Shown here: piece after piece, positions 55,530 through 64,000 of the stretch
Numbering within the stretch: the first letter of the stretch is position 1
Layout: each line of letters starts with the position of its first letter
Assembly: GCA_023614405.1 (NCBI GenBank)
Contig: CM042687.1
Location: forward strand, 237,238,292-237,302,291
Length of the DNA stretch: 64,000 bases
Origin: Avena insularis
Lineage: Eukaryota; Streptophyta; Magnoliopsida; Poales; Poaceae
Direction of reading: 5' to 3'
Made by a program: the position numbers and the translations under genes
The notes under the pieces: model-generated
What the model saw: the letters and a program-made list of their open reading frames with translations, nothing else
Told to the model about the DNA's origin: nothing
The model's database searches: none

Positions 55530-58500
55530 GAGAATCTTGACCCGAGATTCCAAAGGTAGGAAGAGAGATAGAGAGAGAAAGAAACAAGGCCACTCTAAGG
55601 ATAAGAGGGAAACACACTAAACAACACACAGAGTATCTCATGGTCAACTCATGGATGGAGTGTTCAAAAAAAACTCTGAGATGACTACATGAAACACATC
55701 AAGGTAAGGGAGGAAACAAGAGGAGATGGTTTCAAGTTGTTAGATAGTTGGTATTCATAAGAATTGAGACCATGGAACTTATAGAAGAGTTTTGAATCTT
55801 CAAATAAAGAAGGCTTCCAACAGAAAGAACATGACCACAGACTTCGATAGGGAACCTCTACTAAACGTCTTAAGTAGAGGTTTCAGGTTCAGAGATATGG
55901 ATCAACAAAACCAAGCTGTTGAACTACTTTTGACACAGAAGGGTCATTTTTTTCATTCAACAGAAGGCCAAGACGGGAAGGTGTTTTGGTGGAGAGGACT
56001 CACAAGAGTCGCAAGGAAACATGTAATCAAGAGGAACTACAGATTACCAAAATCATATCCACTCTTAATGAAATGGTTAAGATAACAAAGGAAACTCTTT
56101 ATTCATCCAGATTTATCAAAAAAATTGCCAATATCATGATATCACTTTACACCACTAAGATGATTTGTAAGAACATTCCTGATAACACGAGAAGAAAGAA
56201 ACTTCATTCTCAGACTTCAATTATTTGGCACAACAATTGCCAACGTAAAAGGGTTTGGAGGATCGACCGGGAGACACTTAGCAACAATACTTTAAATGTT
56301 CTCCATGATGTTCGAGAAACGAGACATCAAGTAAAGATCAGACTTCAGAGACAAAGGAAACCATGGGCACAACTCCTATAATAAATCATAGAACAAGCCT
56401 CATGAAGAGTGGTTGTTATTGCTGAATCAAGAGAATATGACAAAAGGTCTTTCTGGCTAAGTGTGTCAACCATTACACCAATCTTACCAGATTTACAAAG
56501 AGACCTATGTCTAAACCTTGAGGAACACCAACGATCATTGCTGCTTGAGATTCAGCTTTGGTTAGGCGAGATGATATTTCAGACTCAGCATGTCCAAATA
56601 GAAAGTTTGCAACATTTACCATGGAGGTAAAGTTACTAGATTCTCAAGACAGGGACTACAGTGTCAAGCTCCACAAGATGAGCTAGATTGCTATTCCCAT
56701 GTATTGGCAACTTGTCAAAAGACAACTACACATACATAAAGTACTAACAATAAAACACGCATGTGTCCTTAAGGAAAGGGATAACTCTTCTCGAATTCAC
56801 GGCGACCTCTTTCAACAACTACACGTGAACCTGAGAAGGTTACTTCTAACATCCAAAACACACACTTCGAGATGTCTCGAAGATGGTTCTCAAAAGTTTC
56901 CAACATTAATGCCAATTGTTCAATATGAATCTTGTCTAGCACGGAGAAGATAATAATGTCATTGATGGGTTCAACAACAAACTTACCAAAACACTCCAAG
57001 AAGATGGACTCATATGTTGCTTGAACAAGGCAAAAGTATTGGTCAGATCAAAGGACATGAAGATGCACTCAAGTGAAACATCACCAGTAGCAACACCATC
57101 AAGATAGTCCTTGGAACTGAGTTTGATTTGAAAATAACCCAAATCAAATCAAAGGTGGGGGAAGATAACATATCCATGAAGGAAATACTATCTTGCTTCA
57201 ACACGAAGAAAACTAGACAACCCTTTAAGAAGGAACAAAGTCGGATAAAACTTTTGTCTTACAACTCTCCAAGTTGTTGTTTAAGCTCATCCAACTAGTT
57301 CAGGGGTATCCAGTACGAATCCTTGGAGAAAAGATCAGTTCAGAGAACTTGCTTGCTCAAGAACTTTACAACACGGTCATGTGGCAACATGGCGATACTT
57401 CTAGTAGACATCTAGAATACCACGAACCACCGATATGTCACTTAGTTCGAGAGGAAACTTGCTTGGTAGGGCAAGAAGACATAGTCTTAGAGCTTCGACA
57501 CAAGCCTAACTCGTTGACTAAAGAGAGTGCGCCAGATTAGCGGACTTGGTAGAACAATCAAACTTCGCTTAGTGATAGGGTTAACCAATCACGCTAAGTA
57601 TGACTCAAATGTCCTTTGAGTTCAAAACAATGAAAATTGTTAAGAATCTCAGATAGCCACATTATTACGCACATGTATCACTCATAAACGCGAAAGCTCG
57701 AGGGAGGGTGAGTAGAGATGTGTGAAAGCATCACTTCATTAAGGGGTCATGAAACTCAGCTCGACCTCTTAGTATGAAAGAGTGTGGTACTTTAAGGTAG
57801 AACAGATAGAAGCTAATCAATGTCTCTTAATCTACGGATTACAACACTTTGACCTGGTCCTAGATATGACGAGGTACTGGAGTTTGTTTTTCCTAGACAT
57901 TCCGAAATGGTTTGTCTTGACAGACCACAAGAGTATCTTACATCGGAAGACACCGATGCACGTTACTACTTGGCTACCAACTGGTAGACAAAGGTCAGAA
58001 AACAAAAAGGTAAAAGGAACATGCTTAGAATAGAATCCCAAGATGTGGATGCATAAGTCAACAATCTTCCGAAAACCAATGCAGAGAAGGGTAAAGTGTG
58101 GCAGAGTCACAAGTATAGATGCGAGACTCACCAGGAGTACTCTTTTCGTGATCTATTTGGTTCCATTAAAGAACATCTACCATAGCTAGTGGTAGGGGAA
58201 GTCCTTAGTTGTCACAATTCAGTCGCGACAAATACCACAAGCTTGAAGGCTAGAATGGTAATACCATCCATCCTGAGGTAATGTGTGAACATTAACAACA
58301 GGGGTCAAAGGAATGGATCCTGGTTTAAAGGTCAACTTCATGTACAAGATTCACTACACCAGAATCCAGCACAATCAGGGATCTTAGGTTCAAGTCCGAG
58401 GGTTAGAACCCAAAGAAAGGAGTAACTACTATCTTAGTAGCACAGAGGGTACCACAAGGTAGCAATCACAAGGTAGCTTCCAAGAGAAGGAACGACTTCT

Positions 58501-58948
58501 GAAGTACCCAAACAAACAAAAAGGAGGCACACGAGGCGAAAGGAAACCTCGAAGCCTGGAACAGAACACTATGGAGCCAACAATATAATATTGTGGGTCC
58601 AAAAGATGGAGTGATCATGATAGAAAGGAATCTCTCAGATGAAAAAGAGCAAGGGAACAAGGAATTCACAACACACACAACTCTAGAGAACTCAACACTA
58701 GGTCAACTGGCTTAGAAACGACATGCCCAAAAGGCACCTAAGCTTTGAAAGACTAGAAGAGATATCAAAACTTTTCAAGGTCAACACAAGATAAGATAAC
58801 CCAGAGTTAGAGCGAAACAGGATAAGGAGAAAAAGAAGCATACAAGAGTTTTCGCAAATACTTTTCATCTTTAAAATAGTTTTCATAAACACTAGACTCA
58901 ACATCGACTAATAGCAAGGTTTTCCTACAGTCTCTGCTCGTCTAAAAC
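55530..58948 (-). pseudogene. Element H interior: eroded pol relic
   Basis: Traces in minus order: RT start near 57255-57290 (resembles 3350-3390 in A), RT palm at 56936-57142 (GYFQIKLSSKD), and the active site at 56769-56999 ([27 protein letters not shown] in A; the first Asp is Asn, codon 56961-56963). The RNase H end follows near 56590-56680 and integrase C-terminal DNA near 55690. No frame exceeds about 130 codons. Gag and protease are not recognisable in 57300-58900. The PBS position reads TTTAGACGAGCAGAGAC, not the tRNA complement. Confidence 0.75.
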
Positions 58949-61900
58949 TGTGACACCCCCGGGATCAGGGCTAAACAAATCCCAGACCTCCGTCTGAAAT
59001 AAGCTTAACCTTGAGCTCGAGAATATCCAGTGAAGAATCGGTAACATGTCAGTGACCCTACAACACGAAAATTTATTACAGCAAGCTCATAACTGAGGAG
59101 AGAACCAAATTATTACAAGCAGAGGTCTCTGACCACAAACATCAAACAACGGAAGGCAAATTATGCTATTAAGTATAGCAAACTTAACAAATGGCCTAAG
59201 AGGCCTGAAGCATAACGATGACGTCCCAGCCCATAGATTCCGTGTGCCGTAGAAACCCAAGCTACTCGTCGATGTCGATGTTGTACGGATCTTGTCTTCA
59301 GGGGAACACTTACTCTGCCAAAAGTATCAACAAAGCAAGGGTGAGTACAGGGTGTACTCCGCAAGACTTATGGCTGGTGGAGTTGTTTTTCATAAAGCCA
59401 TCTTTTGTTTATAAAACAAGAGAGAGAGAAGAAGAAGCTCGTCTAGTCAGAGTATTTTAAAAGGGGATAAGAGAGCGACATCTCCGAAAATATTGATCAT
59501 CATCTTTTGATATCCACCGAATCATCATCTCCTGAACTAGGATTACCCCCCTCGTACCCATGAGGAAGCATCCTTAACAAACATTAGTTGCCAAGTTTTA
59601 CGATTAGGTTCATGTTCTCTATGATATCCCATCTGTTCCCAAGTCGTCCATAATTGTGGACACGGCTTTCCGAAAGATTATTACCCCGCAGAGGTGTACA
59701 ACTTTACCCACACGTACCAACCGACTCTTAATGCCTACTTGACACACTTTCTTGGTGTGCTGGCAGAGGGTGTGGTTGGACACGACCTTTACCTTGCTTT
59801 CGCCGAGACCATGAGTCACACAATAAGTATGGTTCCACCATAACGGGTCAAATTCCGAAGTCGGTACTTAAATATGTTAGGCGAGGTTAGTTTACCAGGG
59901 ACGCCATCAACCCCAAGCAACCCGGTGCACGCTTCCCTACCTGTATGATTGCACCTCCTTCTTTCGAAAATGTTTTCAATGCGTATGTAGAATGGAACGC
60001 CCGAACTATGTGACTCATGGAATCTACTAGGAAAGTTAGTCAATCATGGGGTCCCCATTTACCCCGCGTGGTTGTACACTCGTCTTGGTTCAAGAGGTAA
60101 GAACCTAGGGTCCTAAGGGTGGCGAGCATGGGACTAGAAAAACCACATCCCACCGTGGCGTCCCATACAAGCCTTAGCATGTTTAATCTCATCTCACTAA
60201 TCTCATCTTATCACGTTCTCCTGTCATACTAGATTATCTGCATCTGATACATCATCTGGATGGACCAGACTCAACAAATATGCATGGCTAAGAAGGACAC
60301 AGATATAAGCTCTAGCAGTGCACACAAGCCAAACCTAGTTCTGCAAGGAGCAGTGGATAGGTAATATAAGGTCAAGGGAGTAATGCAATAGATAGGATAC
60401 TTTATCTATCGATAAAAGACCACAGTAGAATCGTATGCATCATGGAAAGAATTGAAATGCTTTCGAAAACATAGGATTGTATCATGGTGGGGCTATGCTT
60501 GCCTTTGCCAGTTGATAACAGATAAACAGATCTTCAGGAGCCTTGTACTTGACTTGATTAAAGTTGGTCAAGTATTGTTCGTCGATCTTCAATCTTCGAT
60601 GGTCTTGATCTCGGTCTTCGATCTCGATCTCGATATTATATTCTATCGAGAAAAAACCAAACATCGGAAAGAGAGGGAAACAATCAACACATGGCATCGA
60701 TGCAATGCTCAAGCAAGTATGATGATATCACAAGTTAATTTGTATCGAAATTTAACCCTAAAGCATGCTCGAACATTTAATCGGGGTTCTGAGGGGTATA
60801 AACCCTAACTCGGGGAAACTTGGGAAACACATAAGAGGGGTTGATTTTGTTCTCTAATTAAACTTGTCATTTTATTTGTTTATCCATGCATGATTATAGA
60901 TTGAAGAGATAGCTCTCATTTTTCTGAACATTTTGATATATTATTTGTATTTTTTTGAACTATAGATTAAAAGTTATTGAATTTAAAATATTCAAAACAA
61001 TTTCTGAAATTATTAAACCAAAAGGAAATTGCTTTTTATACCCAGACACAGCTAGCCATAGTGGCTGACTGGGGGGGCCCAGAGCCACATCAACCAAAGT
61101 GGGGTCAGGGGCTTTCTATACCGATACTGGATCTAGCCAAAGAGGCTGATGGGTGGGACCTGGCCACGCAGGCACCACGTAGGAGCCTCATAGGCTCCAC
61201 ATGGGCTCGTCGGGGAGCACGCACTAGCGGCGGCGGCAGACGATGCTAGGGCACGAGCGGGGACGCGCGAGTGCTTGTGTTCGAGCCAACACTTCACGCT
61301 GGACTGAATAGGGGTGGCGCCGCTAGCGGGAGCTCGCCGGAGCAGGTGACGCGACGACGACCAACAACAGCGGGCGACTCGCGCAACTAGAGGACAGACC
61401 AGAGAGGAAGGGGAGGCACGGAGTGGTGCCTGAGCACCGCACGCTCACCGTGGTTGTAGAGAAGAGGTCAGCGAGGAGGCTCGAGGGCGGAGGCGGCTGG
61501 AATCGTCGACGGACGCGGCGGCGGCCGACGGTGAAATCCTGCTTGGGTGGCTCGATTCCGAGCGTGCGCAGACGATTCAGTTGGTGGAGAAGCTCCAGGA
61601 GGCGAGGCGGACCTCGTGTCGTTCTCGGCTGGCCTCGGGACGGTGCAGAGCGACGGCGAGGGGCGGAGCCCGAGACTAGGGTTTAGCCAGGGAGATGAAA
61701 ACAGAAGAGGGAGGTCGCACCGGAGAGCGGGAGGGGATAAGGGTGGATCAGGGGGTCGGTGTGGTTCTTATCCTCACCTCGGATCTCGTCGGACAGCCAG
61801 GAGAAGGCGGCGGACATCGATGGCGGCGCCGGCGACACCAAGCTTCTTCCTCCCGAGGAGGAAGACGACGAAAAGGGGATGAAGCGGTATGGGCCACGTA

Positions 61901-62321
61901 TGGGCTTCGGCTGGGCTGCGGCGAGCTGCTACGCGTTGTGCACTGAGCGAAAGAGAGAGGAGAGCAAGATGGGCTCGGCCCAGTTAGCTGGTCTGGCTCT
62001 GTTTTTCTTTCTAAAACATTTTTCCATTTATTTTTCTGTTTTCTCCTTTTGTAAATCATTTTCAAATCTGTTTTGAACCATTCAAAATTACCAGAGTTTT
62101 TGTAAAATATATAAAATAATCAGGGGACCCTATAATCCATTTGGGCTCCACACTTTTGTAGTTTTCAAATATTCAAAACCTTTTGAAGGTGTTTCAAATA
62201 GAGAGGGAGATTAGGGTTTAGGGTGTTGATTTGTTTTCTTCAATGCACAATTTAAATGATGATGCTAATGAATGCACAAACAAAACCCTAATTAAAGATT
62301 AACTAAAACTGGGGTGTTACT
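58949..62321 (-). repeat. Element H 5' LTR (3373 bp)
   Basis: It pairs with 52124-55513. On the minus strand its first base is A rather than T (AGTAACACCCC), so the terminal TG is altered, yet the TSD beside it is perfect. Confidence 0.92.
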
Positions 62322-62820
62322 GTTTGAATGGACGGACAAATGCGAAGCGAGTTTTCAAGAACTCAAGAAGAGATTGATTTCAGCCCCAATTTTGATCATG
62401 CCTGATATCACCAAACCCTTTGATGTGTATTGTGATGCATCCAAGATTGGTCTCGGATGTGTGTTAATGCAAGAAGCCAAGGTGATATCATATCTGTCCT
62501 ACCAACTGAAGCAACATGAGCAGAATTACCCCATCCATGACCTAGAGTTAGCCGGCGTTGTTTTAGCCTTGAAAGCATGGTGTCATTACCTTATGGGTAA
62601 TCGCTGTGAGGTTTACTCAGATCACAAGAGCCTGAAGTATATTTTTACTCAGAAGGATTTGAATATGGGGCAAAGGATATGGATAGAGTTAATGAAGGAT
62701 TATGACCTTGACATTCACTACCACCCCGGCAAGGCCAATGTGGTAGCGGATGCTCTTAGTAGACTGCCGTGTAGATTAAACACCATGATTCTGAAAGAGC
62801 AACCAAGTTTGCATAAGTAG
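62322..62820 (+). pseudogene. Element G RNase H
   Basis: It resumes after element H with [18 protein letters not shown]. It keeps [27 protein letters not shown] and [11 protein letters not shown], so the catalytic acids appear intact. It ends at a TAG (62818-62820) where element C reads GAG. Confidence 0.92.
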
Positions 62821-64000
62821 TTGGAAGACTTTAGAATGGAACTAGTTAGTGAAGGATTCCTAGCTAGTATCGAACTTCAAACCACCTTGATAGATCAGAT
62901 CAAGGAAGCTCAGAAAGGAAATGCTAGTATTGACGGAATTAAACATCGTATCAGTACAGTAAAGGTACCCGGATTTACGGAAGATGAAGAAGGAGTTTTG
63001 TGGTATCAAGGACAAATCTGTGTGCCCGCAGATTCAGAGTTGAAACAAGCCATTTTGCAAGAAGCCCATGATACTCTTTACTCCATTCACCCGGGAGGAA
63101 CCAAGATGCATCAGGATTTGAAGGAGCAATTTTGGTGGCATAAGATGAAGCGAGAAGTCGGAAGCTATGTCGCCAAATGTGATATCTGTCATAGAGTCAA
63201 AGCGGAGCATCAGAGACCCGTAGGACTTTTGCAACCTTTGCAGATCCCAGAATGGAAATGGGATCGGTTGGAATGGATTTCATCACCGGTTTGCCTATAT
63301 CTAGTAGAGGGAATGATTCTATTAGGGTCATAGTGGACAGACTATCTAAAGTAGCTCATTTCTTACCGATCAAGACCACTTATTAGAGCTCAAAGCTAGC
63401 ATAGTTGTACATTGCTAGAATAGTCAGTTTGCATGGGACCCCCAAGTACATTGTGTCGGATCACGGAACCCAGTTTACCTCAAGATTTTGGAAGAAGGTC
63501 CAAGAAGGATTAGGAACCAAGCTGAATTTAAGCACAGCTTATCACCCTTAGACTGATGGACAAACAGAGCGAGTAAACCAGATACTCAAAGATATGTTGA
63601 GAGCTTGTGTGTTGGAATATGGATCTAAATGGGAGGACTGTCTGCCTTTCGCAAAATTCTCATACAACATCAGTTACCAAGCCAGTTTGCAAATGGCCCC
63701 ATTTGAATTTATGTATGGAAGGAAGTGTCGTACCCCACTGAATTGGTTGGAAGTAGGAGGGAGTCAGATTTTCAAACCCGACATCCTACGAGAAGCTGAA
63801 GAGAAAGTTCACAAGATTCGTGAGCACCTTAAGACCGCCCAATCCAGACAGAAGAGTTATGCCGATAAGAGACGTCGAGATATAGCCTTTAATGTAGGAG
63901 ATTTTGCGTATCTGAAAGTATCACCCTTGAATGGAATGCAGCGTTTCCAACTCAAAGGAAAGCTTGCCCCCAGATACATTGGACCCTTCAAGATTCTAAG
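62821..64000 (+). pseudogene. Element G integrase (runs off window)
   Basis: 62821-63280 is open with EAHDTLYSIHPGG and CDICHRVK (the zinc-binding His and Cys). A frameshift in the WKWD region near 63265 moves the core to another frame, which holds GLPISSR, SDHGTQFTS (second Asp) and GQTERVNQ (Glu kept). Stops are at 63384-63386 (CAG in C), 63414-63416 and 63549-63551 (shared with C). It continues to the GPF/Y region (APRYIGPFKI) at the window edge. The chromodomain lies outside. Confidence 0.9.

Larger units (their letters stand above)
52124..62321 (-). mobile_element. Element H: decayed Tekay-like element nested in G
   Basis: Direct LTRs (52124-55513 and 58949-62321) flank a 3.4-kb interior. 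GTTTG stands at 52119-52123 and 62322-62326, a perfect TSD, and G's RT-RNase H frame resumes across it. The PPT (minus strand, next to 55513) sets a minus orientation. The interior holds only heavily altered RT, RNase H and integrase traces in minus order. A clear PBS is not visible next to 58948. Confidence 0.92.
44595..64000 (+). mobile_element. Element G: Tekay-like chromovirus, 3' end outside window
   Basis: The order is 5' LTR, PBS, aORF, gag, PR, RT (cut by element H at 52123), then RNase H and integrase from 62322 on, running off the right edge. It is closely related to element C. Several stops and frameshifts are present. The expected TSD is CTATG (44590-44594); the partner copy is outside. 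Confidence 0.92.

Noticed and set aside
57782..58033. Plus-strand frame with a TDHKS motif resembling RNase H
   Set aside because: Element H reads on the minus strand, the neighbouring residues do not match RNase H, and the minus-strand RNase H trace lies elsewhere (about 56600).
1..64000. CRISPR arrays, bacterial operons, tRNA or rRNA genes
   Set aside because: None seen. The repeats are LTRs or diverged tandem units, and the tRNA-like sequences are primer binding sites only.

Overview
This window is plant heterochromatin-type DNA from a large-genome grass, most likely a pooid cereal (Triticeae or oat relatives). It carries a BARE/WIS/Angela-type copia LTR beginning TGAAGGGAATATGCCCGAGAGG, an LTR fragment of the TGATACGTC...CGTATC kind common in Triticeae, Tekay-like chromodomain Ty3/gypsy elements with TGTAACACCCC LTRs, and a Tat-type Ty3 remnant. 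I find no intact host gene, tRNA, rRNA or CRISPR array. Nearly all sequence is nested LTR retrotransposons, all decayed to some degree. Species assignment is inference from family resemblance, not a database search.

Layout. Element A (minus strand, 1-18448) is a Tekay-like chromovirus whose 3' LTR runs off the left edge. A copia element, B (plus, 5972-14256, TSD CTCAA), sits inside it. A itself is inserted in the upstream ORF of element C (plus, 18449-27947; its 5' end lies left of the window). Then come about 2.7 kb of unassigned DNA (27948-30650) and D, a degraded Tat-type Ty3 element on the plus strand (integrase 30720-40491, then a 3' region with an antisense ORF and tandem repeats to about 44022). 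D's integrase is split by E (minus, 30999-39677, TSD ATGAC), a LARD-like element with about 3.9-kb LTRs and only 829 bp of interior. F (44023-44594) is the left part of another LTR, cut by G (plus, 44595 to beyond 64000), a relative of C. G's pol is split by H (minus, 52124-62321, TSD GTTTG), a third Tekay-like element whose interior is a wreck. Relative age from nesting: D is older than E; F older than G, older than H; C older than A, older than B.

The most interesting signal is in the related chromodomain elements A, C and G. They carry one or two extra ORFs between the 5' LTR and gag. Every ORF start I can see (A aORF1, A aORF2, A gag, C gag, G aORF, G gag) has its ATG directly after an AG, in most cases behind a long pyrimidine tract, that is, a splice acceptor abutting the start codon. 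The LTRs of A, C and G each hold a CTG|GTAAGC donor downstream of a TATA box. This suggests that one promoter and donor feed several alternative acceptors, each placing a different ORF first on its mRNA.

Other points: key catalytic residues are lost in A protease and integrase, D integrase, and B and H reverse transcriptase. C and G share a stop codon at the same integrase residue. B and H have well-matched LTRs around badly eroded coding regions, suggesting mobilisation in trans. Differences between paired LTRs concentrate at CAG/CTG sites and are often indels, which may be a sequencing artefact.
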